The notes: generated by a model not told the origin, from the letters alone. A stretch of DNA of 39,360 nucleotides from Afipia sp. (GCA_030652315.1 JAUSAX010000133.1:1-39360); one strand, 5' to 3'. Positions 1-9,792 are shown, counted from the stretch's first letter. Made by a program: numbers and translations.

Positions 1-108
1 AAGGCCAACTTCACCGTGGAGAATGAAAAGTCGATTTCCACGGCGCCAAAGGTCGATTTCAACGTGCCACCACCAGCCGCACCCGCGACGCCTGCGCCCG
101 CCAAGTAG
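1..108 (+). CDS. LemA family protein, C-terminal end (partial)
   Basis: This open frame enters from the left edge and stops at TAG 106-108. The 35 visible residues begin KANFTVENEK and end in a Pro/Ala-rich tail. The piece (A/K)NF(T/S)VENEK followed by a PxVDF segment resembles the C-terminus of LemA-type proteins, which have one N-terminal membrane anchor and a helical domain. LemA genes are commonly followed by TPM-domain genes, and that is what comes next here (start at 131, a 22-base gap), so the three are probably one operon. The N-terminus is outside the window. The molecular role of LemA proteins is poorly defined. Confidence 0.75.
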   Translation, partial: KANFTVENEKSISTAPKVDFNVPPPAAPATPAPAK

Positions 109-130
109 GGGTGATTAGCGGGCACCCGCG

Positions 131-1009
131 ATGAAAGCGGCAAAGGCGGTCATTCTCGCATTCATGCTGTGCTGGGCTTTTGCCGGTGCGACCTTTGTCG
201 CCCTGGCCGATGTCGCGGTGCCGCCGCTGACCGGCCGCGTCGTCGATCTGACAGCGACGCTGTCGGCCGATCAGGCAGCTGCACTCGAGCAAAAGCTGAA
301 GGCGTTCGAGGACCGCAAGGGGAGCCAGCTTGCGGTGCTGATCGTGCCGACCACGCAGCCCGAAACCATCGAGCAGTATGCGCTGCGCGTCGTCGAGCAA
401 TGGAAGCTCGGGCGCAAGAAGGTGGACGACGGCGCGTTGCTGCTAATCGCCAAGAACGACCGCAAGCTGCGCGTCGAGGTCGGCTACGGCCTTGAGGGCG
501 CGCTGAACGATGCGACCTCGAAGCGGATCATCGACGAGATCATCACACCGAAATTCAGGAGCGGCGATTTCGCGGGCGGCATTTCCGATGGTGCGGACCG
601 CATCCTGAAGGTGATTGACGGCGAGCCGTTGCCCGCGCCAAAGCCGGAGGGTGAGCTGCCCGATTTCGGCTTGATCGGCGAGTATTTTCCTTTTCTCCTG
701 ATCGTCGTGCTGGTCGGCGGCGGCATTTTCAGGGCGATCTTCGGGCGGTTGCTCGGCTCGCTTGTCGCCGGCGGCGGGGTCGCATTCTTTATCTGGTTTT
801 TCCTGGGTGCTTTGTCGATCGCTGCTATCGGCGGATTGATCGCCTTCGTCGTTACGCTGATCGGTGACACGATCATGTCGTCCGGCGGCGGCCGAAGCCG
901 AGGCGGTTACGGCGGCGGATTCAGTTCGGGCGGATCGAGCAGTTCGGGCGGCGGGTTCAGCGGAGGCGGCGGCAGCTTCGGCGGCGGCGGCGCATCGGGC
1001 AGTTGGTAG
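131..1009 (+). CDS. TPM-domain membrane protein (YgcG type)
   Basis: A 292-residue protein. Residues 1-26 form a signal peptide ending in an ALA-like cleavage site. Residues about 34-160 are a TPM domain, recognisable from VVDLTATLSADQ, QLAVLIVPTT and the VEVGYGLEGALND block. Hydrophobic segments near 180-200 and 210-245 are membrane spans. The last 40 residues are almost only Gly and Ser with some Phe, the low-complexity tail usual in this family. The TPM domain should face the periplasm. Related proteins are suggested to help membrane-protein or photosystem maintenance, but the bacterial role is not settled. It follows the lemA-like gene and is followed closely by a second TPM gene. The ATG at 131 is chosen because it gives the signal peptide. 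Confidence 0.85.
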   Translation: MKAAKAVILAFMLCWAFAGATFVALADVAVPPLTGRVVDLTATLSADQAAALEQKLKAFEDRKGSQLAVLIVPTTQPETIEQYALRVVEQWKLGRKKVDDGALLLIAKNDRKLRVEVGYGLEGALNDATSKRIIDEIITPKFRSGDFAGGISDGADRILKVIDGEPLPAPKPEGELPDFGLIGEYFPFLLIVVLVGGGIFRAIFGRLLGSLVAGGGVAFFIWFFLGALSIAAIGGLIAFVVTLIGDTIMSSGGGRSRGGYGGGFSSGGSSSSGGGFSGGGGSFGGGGASGSW

Positions 1010-1023
1010 CCGAGAGCACAGCA

Positions 1024-1521
1024 ATGGGTATCAAGCGCATCGGCAGACATCTCCTTCTCAACCGCTGGCGGGTGCGCCGCGCGTTTCCGCGCCAGGCGCT
1101 CACCAACATCGAGAGGGCCATCAAGACCAGCGAGGCGGTGCATACCGGCCAGATCCGCTTTGCGGTGGAAGGCGCACTCGACGGTGTGCCGCTGTTCAAG
1201 GACCAGTCCGCGCGTGCCCGCTCCATCGACGTGTTCGCGAATCTGCGGGTGTGGGACACCGAGAACAGCAATGGCGTTCTGATCTATCTCCTGCTGGCCG
1301 ACCGCGATGTCGAAATCGTTGCCGACCGGGGCATCAACGAGAAGGTCCAGCAGGCGGAGTGGGAGGCAATCTGCCGTCTGATGGAAACGGAGTTCCGCGC
1401 CGGGAATTTCGAAGGCGGAGTGCTGACGGGCATCGCTGCCGTCACCAAACTGCTTGCCAAGCATTTTCCGGCCAGCGGCGCGGCGCGCAATGAACTGCCC
1501 GACAAGCCGGTGGTGATGTAG
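1024..1521 (+). CDS. TPM-domain protein without signal peptide
   Basis: A 165-residue protein from ATG 1024. An in-frame TTG at 1003 would add seven residues and overlap the previous stop, but the ATG has a GAGAG-like ribosome site just upstream and is preferred. The region GQIRFAVEGALDG through EGGVLTGIAAVTKLL matches the TPM fold seen in the preceding gene (the paired motif there is VGYGLEG / GGISDGADRI). There is no obvious signal peptide or strong membrane helix; the N-terminus (MGIKRIGRHLLLNRWRVRR) is very basic. Such short TPM proteins usually sit beside lemA and the longer TPM gene. It probably completes a three-gene lemA-TPM-TPM operon. Its function is unknown. Confidence 0.8.
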   Translation: MGIKRIGRHLLLNRWRVRRAFPRQALTNIERAIKTSEAVHTGQIRFAVEGALDGVPLFKDQSARARSIDVFANLRVWDTENSNGVLIYLLLADRDVEIVADRGINEKVQQAEWEAICRLMETEFRAGNFEGGVLTGIAAVTKLLAKHFPASGAARNELPDKPVVM

Positions 1522-1557
1522 GGGAATTGTTGTGAAACGAGCGCTTTAACCCCTGAT

Positions 1558-1648
1558 CGTCATGGCCGGGCTTGTCCCGGCCATCCACGTCTTTATTGCC
1601 CTCAGAAGGAAGAAGACGTGGATGCCCGGCACAGGGCCGGGCATGACG
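1558..1648. repeat. Palindromic intergenic repeat, family A, full copy
   Basis: A two-hairpin element. Its left hairpin has ATGGCCGGG and CCCGGCCAT arms, its right hairpin has GCCCGGC and GCCGGGC arms, and the outer parts pair through CCACGTCTT and AAGACGTGG. A second full copy lies at 23956-24043 and a half copy at 27451-27473. Here it lies between the convergent ends of the TPM gene and putA, where it can also act as a bidirectional terminator. Confidence 0.85.
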
Positions 1649-1674
1649 AACGAGAGATTCGCGAGCTTTATTCT

Positions 1675-4600
1675 CTACTCCTCCGTCATCAACCCGACAT
1701 TGCCGCCGGCGGCCGCGGTGTTGATGGTCACGGTCTGCTCGGTGGCGAGGCGCGGCAGATAATGCGGCCCGCCTGCCTTCGGTCCCGTTCCCGACAGTCC
1801 ATGTCCGCCGAACGGCTGCACGCCGACCACGGCGCCGATCATGTTGCGGTTGACGTAGATGTTGCCCACCGCCAGCCGTTCGACCACTGTTTCTACGGTG
1901 TCGTCGATGCGCGAATGAATGCCGAGCGTCAGGCCGTAGCCGCTTGACGCGATGGATTGCAGCACGTGCTCGAAATCCGCGGCCTTGTAGCGCACCACAT
2001 GCAGGATTGGGCCGAACACTTCCTCGGTCAATTGGTCTGCGCTGGTCAGTTCGAAGATATGCGGTGCGACGAAGTTGCCTGATGAGGGCGCCTCGCCTGC
2101 GAAGTGAACGCGGGCGGTCTTCTTCATGTGGACGATATGCGCGTCGAGGCGCTGTTTGGCCTCTGCATCGATCACCGGGCCGACCTGCGTGGCTGGATCG
2201 CGCGGATCGCCGACAGTCAGCTCGCGCGCCGCACCTGCGATCATTTCGATCATCCGATCCGCAACGTCGTCCTGCACGAACAGCAGCCGCAACGCCGAGC
2301 AGCGCTGGCCGGCGGAACGAAAGGCCGACATCACGACGTCGTCGGCGACCTGCTCGGGCAGCGCGGTCGCATCGACGATCATGGCATTGATCCCGCCGGT
2401 CTCGGCGATCAGCGGCACGATGGGGCCGTCCTTTGCGGCGAGCGTACGATTGATCGAGCGCGCGACGTCGGTGGAACCTGTGAACACCACGCCGGCGATA
2501 TGATCGTCCGCGACCAGCGCTGCGCCGATCTTGCCGTCGCCCTGCACAAGATGAAGCGCCGAGTCCGGGATGCCTGCCTCGTGCAGCAGCGCCACTGCTT
2601 CCCCCGCGATGCGCGGCGTTTGTTCGGCGGGCTTCGCGGCGACGGCGTTGCCGGCCATCAGGCACGCGGCCACTTGCCCCAAGAAGATCGCCAGCGGAAA
2701 ATTCCACGGCGAAATCGCGACCATGACGCCGCGTCCGCGCAATCGGAGCGTGTTGCTCTCGCCGGTCGGGCCGGGGAGAGAGAGGCCATCGCCGAACAGT
2801 TTGCGGCCTTCCATGGCGTAGTACCGGCAGAAATCCACCGCCTCGCGCACTTCCGAGACGGCATCGTCGATGGTCTTGCCGCCTTCGGTTTGCAGCAGCG
2901 CAATAAAGCGCGGCATCCGCTGCTCCAGCAGTTCCGCTGCGCGCTCCAGCGCGGCGGCGCGTGTCTCTGCGGACGTTCGGCTCCAGAAAGCGAAACCGGT
3001 GTGCGCGAGCGCCGCGGCAATTGCGGCCTCCTTCTCGGTCGCGGTGCTCACGACGAAAGTTGGTAGGACCTCGCTGCCAACTGCCTTGAGCAGACTGTCC
3101 AGCGCCACACGGTCTCCGAATTCGACGCCGCGCGAATTGATGCGTGGCAGGTACAACTCGCGGGGCAGCGGCAGGCGCGAATTGTGGGCCTGATCCGGTG
3201 CCCGGATCATGTACTCCGGCCGTTCCAGCAACGTGGCGACCGGAACATTGTCGTCCGCCGCCAGTGCGACGAACGACGAGTTCGCTCCGTTCTCCAGAAG
3301 CCGCCGGACCAGATAGGCCAGCAGATCGCGATGGCTGCCGACCGGGGCATAGGTGCGACAGGCGAGTCCCGGTCTGTCCGCATGAAGCTGCGCGTAAAGC
3401 GCGTCACCCATGCCGTGCAGGCGCTGGAACTCGAATCCGTCATCGCCGCCTGCCAGTTCGGCAATTGTCGCCGCCGACAGTGCGTTGTGGGTGGCGAATT
3501 GCGGGAAGATGCGCGGACGCAATGCGAGCAGCTTTCGCGCGCAGGCGATGTAGTTCAGGTCGGTCATCGCCTTGCGCGTGAACACCGGATAGCCGTCAAG
3601 GCCGCGCTCCTGCGCGCGCTTGATCTCAGTATCCCAGTAGGCGCCTTTCACGAGGCGCACGGTGATGCGGCGGTTGGCATGCTCTGCGAGAGCGTGGACA
3701 TGGTCGATCACGGCCTCTGCGCGTTTCTGATAGGCCTGCACCGCGAGCCCGAATCCGTCCCATCCATCGAGCGACGGATCCGCGAACACCGCATCGATGA
3801 CGTCGAGCGACAGTTCGAGGCGGTCTGCTTCCTCGGCGTCGATGGTGAAATTCATGTCATGCGCTTTGGCGCGGCGTGCGAGATCCAGCGTCAACGGCAC
3901 CAGCTCAGTCATCACCCGCGACCGGCTCAACGCTTCGTAGCGCGGATGCAGCGCGGAAAGTTTGACGGAAATTCCCGGCCGGTCCGGCAGCGCCTTGTCG
4001 CCCGCCGCGCCGCCAATGGCCTCGATCGCGGCGGCATAGGACTCGAAATAGCGCGCGGCATCGGCGGCGGTGCGCGCGCCTTCGCCGAGCATGTCGAACG
4101 AATAGCGATGGTGATGATGCGGACCGTCGTCATTCGCGGCACGCGCGAGCGCAGCCGCGATGGTTTCGCCGAGCACGAAATGATTGCCCATCAGGCGCAT
4201 CGCCTGCCGGGTCGCGGCGCGCACGGCGGGAAGTCCGATTCGCTTTGCAATAAGTCCGACGGTGCCGAGCGGCGTCTCGCCCGGCTGGATCACCCGCGCG
4301 GAAAGACCGAGCGCCCACGCCGAGACATTGACCAGCAGCGCATGGGATCGCGTCTTGTGATGCGCGAAATCACCCTGGCCGAGCTTGTCTTCGACGAAGC
4401 GATCCGCAGTCGCCGCGTCCGGCACCCGCAGCAGCGCCTCCGCCATCACCATCAGCGCGAGGCCTTCCTTGGTCGAGAGCGCGAATTCGCGCAGCATGTC
4501 CTCGACGCCGCCGAAGCCGCCGTCATGTCCGCGCACCGCCTCGATCAGCCGCGTGGCCATGGTGTCGATGCGGGCATTCTGTTCGGCGGAGAGCGAAGGT

Positions 4601-4686
4601 ATCGCCAGCAGGCGCGCGGCGATCTCGTTGTCGTCGGCCGCAAAGGGCGCTGAAAGGGGTTGGTCGGGGCCGGGGCGGTCGAGCAT
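1675..4686 (-). CDS. putA: Bifunctional proline dehydrogenase / P5C dehydrogenase PutA
   Basis: A 1003-residue protein that oxidises proline to glutamate in two steps, with FAD in the first domain and NAD+ in the second. Residues about 70-480 are the proline dehydrogenase barrel, seen in GISVKLSALHPRY, DAEEADRLELSLDV, RLVKGAYWDTEIKRAQ and FPQFATHNA. Residues about 520-1000 are the aldehyde dehydrogenase part: the ISPWNFPLAIF block, catalytic Glu762 in AETGG and catalytic Cys796 in SAGQRCSALR. The length equals the short PutA type known from Bradyrhizobium (about 1000 residues). There is no ribbon-helix-helix domain at the N-terminus, so the protein should not repress its own gene. Regulation is likely by the divergent Lrp-type gene 110 bases away. 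Confidence 0.97.
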   Translation of the reverse strand: MLDRPGPDQPLSAPFAADDNEIAARLLAIPSLSAEQNARIDTMATRLIEAVRGHDGGFGGVEDMLREFALSTKEGLALMVMAEALLRVPDAATADRFVEDKLGQGDFAHHKTRSHALLVNVSAWALGLSARVIQPGETPLGTVGLIAKRIGLPAVRAATRQAMRLMGNHFVLGETIAAALARAANDDGPHHHHRYSFDMLGEGARTAADAARYFESYAAAIEAIGGAAGDKALPDRPGISVKLSALHPRYEALSRSRVMTELVPLTLDLARRAKAHDMNFTIDAEEADRLELSLDVIDAVFADPSLDGWDGFGLAVQAYQKRAEAVIDHVHALAEHANRRITVRLVKGAYWDTEIKRAQERGLDGYPVFTRKAMTDLNYIACARKLLALRPRIFPQFATHNALSAATIAELAGGDDGFEFQRLHGMGDALYAQLHADRPGLACRTYAPVGSHRDLLAYLVRRLLENGANSSFVALAADDNVPVATLLERPEYMIRAPDQAHNSRLPLPRELYLPRINSRGVEFGDRVALDSLLKAVGSEVLPTFVVSTATEKEAAIAAALAHTGFAFWSRTSAETRAAALERAAELLEQRMPRFIALLQTEGGKTIDDAVSEVREAVDFCRYYAMEGRKLFGDGLSLPGPTGESNTLRLRGRGVMVAISPWNFPLAIFLGQVAACLMAGNAVAAKPAEQTPRIAGEAVALLHEAGIPDSALHLVQGDGKIGAALVADDHIAGVVFTGSTDVARSINRTLAAKDGPIVPLIAETGGINAMIVDATALPEQVADDVVMSAFRSAGQRCSALRLLFVQDDVADRMIEMIAGAARELTVGDPRDPATQVGPVIDAEAKQRLDAHIVHMKKTARVHFAGEAPSSGNFVAPHIFELTSADQLTEEVFGPILHVVRYKAADFEHVLQSIASSGYGLTLGIHSRIDDTVETVVERLAVGNIYVNRNMIGAVVGVQPFGGHGLSGTGPKAGGPHYLPRLATEQTVTINTAAAGGNVGLMTEE

Positions 4687-4741
4687 GACATCCTCTTCGG
4701 TTGCCAGATATTACTCCCGATGCCCGCCGTGGTTCGATAGA

Positions 4742-4757
4742 CAAATTCGCGATTTTG
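4742..4757. promoter_or_regulatory. Near-palindrome in the putA / lrp intergenic region
   Basis: The 16 bases CAAATTCGCGATTTTG differ from their own reverse complement at one base pair only (14 of 16 positions symmetric). They lie in the AT-richer 110-base gap between the divergent putA and Lrp-type genes, about 55 bases from the putA start. Position and symmetry fit an Lrp/AsnC-family operator; binding is inferred. Confidence 0.5.
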
Positions 4758-4796
4758 CCTTACATAATACGGGGCATTTGAGAAATTTATGGATAA

Positions 4797-5258
4797 ATGA
4801 GCGAAATTGACAAGATAGACCGGAAAATCCTCGATATCCTGCAGGCCGACGGGCGGATCGCCAATGTCGAATTGGCGGAGCGCATCGGGCTGTCGCCGAC
4901 CTCCATCGGCGAGCGCCTGAAACGGCTGCAGCGCGACGGTTTCATCGAGGGCTACGGCGCGCGGCTCAACCCGCACCGGCTGGGATTGGGTCTCCTGGTG
5001 TTCGTCGAGGTGCTGCTCGACAAGACCACGGCAGACGTGTTCGCGCGTTTCGCCGAAGCGGTGAAGCTCGCGCCGGAGGTTCTGGAGTGTCACATGGTGG
5101 CCGGCGGTTTTGACTATCTCGTCAAGGCGCGTGTCGCGGACATGACGGCCTACCGGCGGTTTCTTGGCGAGACGTTGCTGGCGCTGCCGGGTGTGCGCGA
5201 AACGCGGACATATGCCGTCATGGAAGAAGTGAAGCGCGACGCGCCGCTGCCGGTGTGA
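4797..5258 (+). CDS. Lrp/AsnC family regulator, probable putA regulator
   Basis: A 153-residue protein. Residues 1-60 contain the AsnC-type winged helix: KIDRKILDILQADGRI, then ANVELAERIGLS and PTSIGERLKRLQRDGFI. The rest is the RAM ligand-binding domain, including VLECHMVAGGFDYLVKA and ETLLALPGVRETRTY. It is divergent from putA. Lrp-like PutR proteins next to putA activate it with proline in Agrobacterium and Rhodobacter, and the same role is inferred here. The ATG at 4797 overlaps the end of a three-codon frame starting at ATG 4789 (ATG GAT AAA TGA), a curiosity that could couple translation. Confidence 0.92.
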   Translation: MSEIDKIDRKILDILQADGRIANVELAERIGLSPTSIGERLKRLQRDGFIEGYGARLNPHRLGLGLLVFVEVLLDKTTADVFARFAEAVKLAPEVLECHMVAGGFDYLVKARVADMTAYRRFLGETLLALPGVRETRTYAVMEEVKRDAPLPV

Positions 5259-5341
5259 TCGGGCTGTTGATCGCGCGAAAAATCCGCCATAGTTCTGCGG
5301 GGCTGACTTTTCAGGATCGCGCGTTGTTCCATCTTTCTTTC

Positions 5342-5962
5342 ATGTTCCGCAGCGTTGCAATCGTGGCGTTTGCGTTCGGCGTTGCGCTCGCGGCGCAGCC
5401 CGCGTCCGCCATGCAACTCACCCCGCAGCAGAGCGAACTCTACACATCGGTGTCCACCAGTCCGCCCTCGGCGGAGACGATGACGGTTTGCTACGGATTC
5501 GTGTGCCGTCGCCGCATCGAGCTTGATTTCACTCCGGTGGACCGCAAAGCGCTCACCCAGATTATTGCGGCAGGGAAGGCCTCCGCGGTCGCCGAGCGCG
5601 CCGCGATCCAGAAGGCGGTGCTGTGGTTCGACCGCAAGGTCGGTCCGACCCTCGGCACCACCACGCGCATCGCCCGCGCCGATATCCGCAGCGGGGCGGA
5701 TGCGAAAAATTTCGATTGCTGGGATTCGACCCGCAACGTGTCGAGTCTGCTGCTGGTGCTGCAGGAATGGGGCCTGCTGAAGCACCACACCGTCGGCAAT
5801 CCGCGCTATCGCGGCAACATTCTCGCGATGCAGTTGCCGCACAACACCGCCGTGATCGTTGAGAAGGAAAGCCGGATGGAGTGGGCCGTCGACATGTGGA
5901 CGACGCGCTATCTCCAGCCGCCGGACGTCATGCTCGTGGAGCAGTGGTTGAAGGAAGAGTGA
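5342..5962 (+). CDS. Exported protein of unknown function
   Basis: A 206-residue protein from ATG 5342. An upstream GTG at 5255 overlaps the Lrp stop, but it would place 29 non-signal-like residues before the signal peptide. Residues 1-23 (MFRSVAIVAFAFGVALAAQP then ASA) are a clear signal peptide, so the mature protein should be periplasmic or secreted. Two cysteines lie in CYGFVCRRR and one in NFDCWDSTRN; the pair spaced by four residues could form a disulfide. The conserved-looking stretches are DRKALTQIIAAGKAS and WAVDMWTTRYLQPPDVMLVEQW. I do not recognise a named family. It follows the Lrp gene on the same strand with an 83-base gap and probably has no functional link to proline use. Confidence 0.75.
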   Translation: MFRSVAIVAFAFGVALAAQPASAMQLTPQQSELYTSVSTSPPSAETMTVCYGFVCRRRIELDFTPVDRKALTQIIAAGKASAVAERAAIQKAVLWFDRKVGPTLGTTTRIARADIRSGADAKNFDCWDSTRNVSSLLLVLQEWGLLKHHTVGNPRYRGNILAMQLPHNTAVIVEKESRMEWAVDMWTTRYLQPPDVMLVEQWLKEE

Positions 5963-5996
5963 GGCGTGCCACCCATCAGCGCCGCTTACGATGCGC

Positions 5997-6044
5997 CGTC
6001 ACCCTTCGAGGCTCGCCGGAAGAGGCTCGCACCTCAGGATGACG
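5997..6044. repeat. Palindromic intergenic repeat, family D, copy 1
   Basis: The element reads CGTCACCCTTCGAGGCTCGC, then a short loop, then GGCTCGCACCTCAGGATGAC. A related copy in the opposite sense lies at 28881-28923 (CGTCATCCTGAGG ... CCTCGAAGGATGAC). It lies between the convergent ends of the exported-protein gene and the acyl-CoA ligase gene. Confidence 0.75.
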
Positions 6045-6080
6045 GATTGCGCAGCGTTGTAGTGGTTTAATCGGAGCCTT

Positions 6081-7634
6081 TCACGCCTGCGCAGGCGTCT
6101 TCTTCACCTTCGCCCAGTACTTGTCGCGCAGATGACGTTTCACCAGCTTGCCGGTGGGCGTGCGCGGCAGTTCGGCTTCGAAATCCACGCTCTTGGGGCA
6201 TTTGATCGGCGACAGGTGCTTGCGGCAAAACAAGATCAGCTCGGCCTCAAGTTCCTTGCCGGCGCGTGACATATCGTGCGGTTGCACCACGGCCTTGACC
6301 TCTTCGCCCATTTCCTCGTTCGGAACGCCGAACACCGCGACGTCCGCCACCGCCGGATGTGAGATCAGCGCGTCCTCGGTTTCCTGCGGGTAGATATTCA
6401 CCCCGCCGGAAATGATCATGTAGGCTTTGCGGTCGGTGAGATAGAGAAAGCCGTCGTTGTCAAGGTAACCGACGTCGCCGAGCGTCGACCAGCCGCGGTC
6501 GTTGTAGGCGCTCTGCGTCTTGCCGGCATCGTTGTGATAGGCGAATTGAGGGCCGCCGGCGAAATACACCGTGCCGGTTTCGCCCACGGGCAATTCATTG
6601 CCATCGTCGTCGAGAATCTTGAGTTCGCCGACCACCGCGCGGCCGACGGTGCCGCGATGTGCCAGCCAGTCTTTCGAGGTGGAGACGGTGACGCCGTTGC
6701 CCTCAGAACCGGCGTAATACTCGATCAGCACTGGCCCCCACCAGTCGATCATCTTCGCCTTCACCTCCGCGGGGCAGGGCGCGGCGGCGTGGACGGCGCC
6801 CTTGAGCGATGAGACGTCGTATTTCGCGCGCACGTCATCCGGCAGCTTGAGCATCCGCACGAACATCGTCGGCACGAGTTGCGACTGCGTCGCCTTGTGC
6901 TTTTCGACCAGCGCTAAGAATTCTTCGGCGTCGAACGATTCCATGACGATCGAGGTGCCACCGAGCGCGCCGCACATCATGTTAAAGCGCAGCGGAGCCG
7001 CGTGATAGAGCGGCGCGGGCGACAGATACACGCTGGTCTCATTCATGCCGCACATGGTCGCGCACAACAGCTTGAGCAGCGGATTGGGCACCAGGATGGA
7101 CGGCTCGGTCAGCGGGCGTTTGATGCCTTTGGGCCGTCCTGTGGTGCCCGACGAATACAGCATGTCGTAGCCGGCGGATTCGTCGGCGATGGGCGTGGCG
7201 GGCTGGGCCGCGAGCGCGTCGTCCCACGACTTGAAGCCGCCCTGCGCTGCGCCGGTGATGAAGAAATGCGGCGCGTCCGGCGCGTCGCTGAGCAGCGGCG
7301 CGATCGATCCGACGCATTTCGGCGAGGTGATCACGACCTGCGCGCCGCAATCCTTGACGATGTAGGCGATCTCGTCGGCGGTGAGATAGCGGCTGATGGC
7401 CGTGTAATAGAGGCCGCTGCGCTGCGCCGCCCAGCAGATCTCCATGAAGGCGATGGTATTCTCCATCAGCAGCGCGATGTGATCGCCCTGTTTCAGGCCG
7501 AGCGAACGAAACAGATGCGCGCCCTGGTTGGAACTGCGGTCGAGATCGCGGTAGGTGATGGCGTTGCCGCCGCCTGCCATCTGGTAGGCGATCTTGTCGG
7601 GTGTCGACTGGGCGTGAATCGAAGGATGAGACAT
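6081..7634 (-). CDS. AMP-dependent acyl-CoA synthetase (FadD-like)
   Basis: A 517-residue ANL-superfamily ligase that should activate a carboxylic acid as acyl-AMP and then acyl-CoA. The P-loop is YSSGTTGRPKG; the A5-like motif is YYAGSEGNG; the ATP ribose motif is STLGDVGYLDNDGFLYLTDR; and the C-terminal PRTPTGKLVKR carries the catalytic lysine. The start at 7634 is preferred over upstream codons because AGGGAG lies five bases before it and the sequence from MSHPSIHAQSTPDKIAY aligns with the family N-terminus. The gene is downstream of the thiolase gene on the same strand, but a strong hairpin terminator at 7747-7767 separates them, so it may have its own promoter in 7635-7740. The substrate is unknown; medium-chain or cyclic acids are possible. 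Confidence 0.9.
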   Translation of the reverse strand: MSHPSIHAQSTPDKIAYQMAGGGNAITYRDLDRSSNQGAHLFRSLGLKQGDHIALLMENTIAFMEICWAAQRSGLYYTAISRYLTADEIAYIVKDCGAQVVITSPKCVGSIAPLLSDAPDAPHFFITGAAQGGFKSWDDALAAQPATPIADESAGYDMLYSSGTTGRPKGIKRPLTEPSILVPNPLLKLLCATMCGMNETSVYLSPAPLYHAAPLRFNMMCGALGGTSIVMESFDAEEFLALVEKHKATQSQLVPTMFVRMLKLPDDVRAKYDVSSLKGAVHAAAPCPAEVKAKMIDWWGPVLIEYYAGSEGNGVTVSTSKDWLAHRGTVGRAVVGELKILDDDGNELPVGETGTVYFAGGPQFAYHNDAGKTQSAYNDRGWSTLGDVGYLDNDGFLYLTDRKAYMIISGGVNIYPQETEDALISHPAVADVAVFGVPNEEMGEEVKAVVQPHDMSRAGKELEAELILFCRKHLSPIKCPKSVDFEAELPRTPTGKLVKRHLRDKYWAKVKKTPAQA

Positions 7635-7740
7635 AGAACTCCCTGGGCGTTTCCTCGGTGTTACGATGCTCCGGCGGCTTGTGCCGCTCGTTGGTTGAGC
7701 TTTGAAAAGTCCTGTGCGGCGGGTAATGCACCGCCGGCAC

Positions 7741-7770
7741 AAAAAAGGGCGGGTGATGAACCCGCCCTTT
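7741..7770 (-). terminator. Intrinsic terminator after the thiolase gene
   Basis: GGGCGGGT (7747-7754) pairs perfectly with ACCCGCCC (7760-7767) around a five-base loop. On the minus strand the stem is followed by TTTTTT, a textbook rho-independent terminator. It lies 13 bases past the thiolase stop. Confidence 0.85.
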
Positions 7771-7779
7771 CAGAAGCCG

Positions 7780-8952
<1,173 letters not shown>

Positions 8953-9010
8953 GGTGGTGCTCCCTGTTGGGTTGTTTTCGGTTGGGCGCGATAAAAGCAC
9001 GGCGCGAGAT

Positions 9011-9030
9011 TTAGTCAATCGGTCAATTAA
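9011..9030. promoter_or_regulatory. Direct repeat between thiolase and TetR genes (candidate TetR operator)
   Basis: TTAGTCAATCGGTCAATTAA contains GTCAAT twice (9014-9019 and 9022-9027), spaced by two bases. It is the most AT-rich part of the 117-base divergent gap. Its position about 60 bases from the thiolase start and 40 bases from the TetR start fits an operator or promoter overlap. Function is inferred. Confidence 0.45.
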
Positions 9031-9069
9031 CTCTTGAGCGCAGCCCGATCATCAGGTTAGCTGGCGGGC

Positions 9070-9792
9070 ATGTCACCGTCCTCGACCGCCAAAGCGCCGC
9101 GCCGGCCGCCATCGAAGCAGGTTCCCGACAAGGAAGCCGCGCCGATGAACGCGACCGCTGCGAAATTGCTGGTGGCCGCGGGTGATCTTATGATCGAGCG
9201 GAACGCGACCGAGGTGTCTCTGAGCGAAATCGCGCAGAAGTCAGGCGTGAACGCCGCGCTGGTGAAGTATCACTTCGGCAACAAGGATGGTCTGCTGCTG
9301 GCGCTGCTGGCGCGCGATGCCGCTGCGGAAATGGCCAATCTGTCCTTTGTGCTCGACCAGCCGATTTCGCCGACGGAAAAGATGCGGCGGCACATCGCCG
9401 GCATCATCAATGCCTATTACCGCGTGCCATATCTGAGCCGGCTGATTCATCTGCTGCTGCATCAGGGCAGCGAGGAGACGTCGAAGGAAGTCCATCGCTT
9501 CTTCATCAACCCGCTGTTCGATTTCGTGCGCGGGCTGCTCGAACAGGGCGTTAAGGCGGGTGAATTCCGCAAGGTGGATCCGGCGCTGTTCTACATCAGC
9601 CTCAACGGTGCCTGCGACAACCTGTTCTACGGCCGCCAGATGAATGCGCGGTTCCTCGGATCGAGTGGCATCACCGACGAGGTGCGGCGTCAGTACATCG
9701 GCCACATGACGACGCTGTTTCTCGGCGGATTGCTGACCGACAAGGCTGGCATGTCGTTGGACACGGAGAAATCATCCGCCAGCAAGGCATGA
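9070..9792 (+). CDS. TetR/AcrR family transcriptional regulator
   Basis: A 240-residue protein. A basic, Pro-rich leader of about 25 residues precedes the helix-turn-helix, seen in TAAKLLVAAGDLMIERN, VSLSEIAQKSGVNAALVKYH and FGNKDGLLLALLARD. The C-terminal half is a helical ligand domain ending in a Ser/Lys-rich tail. An internal ATG at 9145 (MNATAAKLL) is a possible alternative start. It is divergent from the thiolase gene and 101 bases upstream of the nine-gene catabolic run, so it is the natural candidate regulator of both, perhaps responding to an acyl-CoA intermediate as several TetR regulators of CoA catabolism do. That role is inferred from position. Confidence 0.9.
   Translation: MSPSSTAKAPRRPPSKQVPDKEAAPMNATAAKLLVAAGDLMIERNATEVSLSEIAQKSGVNAALVKYHFGNKDGLLLALLARDAAAEMANLSFVLDQPISPTEKMRRHIAGIINAYYRVPYLSRLIHLLLHQGSEETSKEVHRFFINPLFDFVRGLLEQGVKAGEFRKVDPALFYISLNGACDNLFYGRQMNARFLGSSGITDEVRRQYIGHMTTLFLGGLLTDKAGMSLDTEKSSASKA

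Noticed and set aside
3184-4653. 489-residue open frame antisense to putA
   Set aside because: Its translation is Arg/His/Gln-rich and matches no family, while the opposite strand gives complete PutA motifs. GC-rich coding sequence leaves long open antisense frames.
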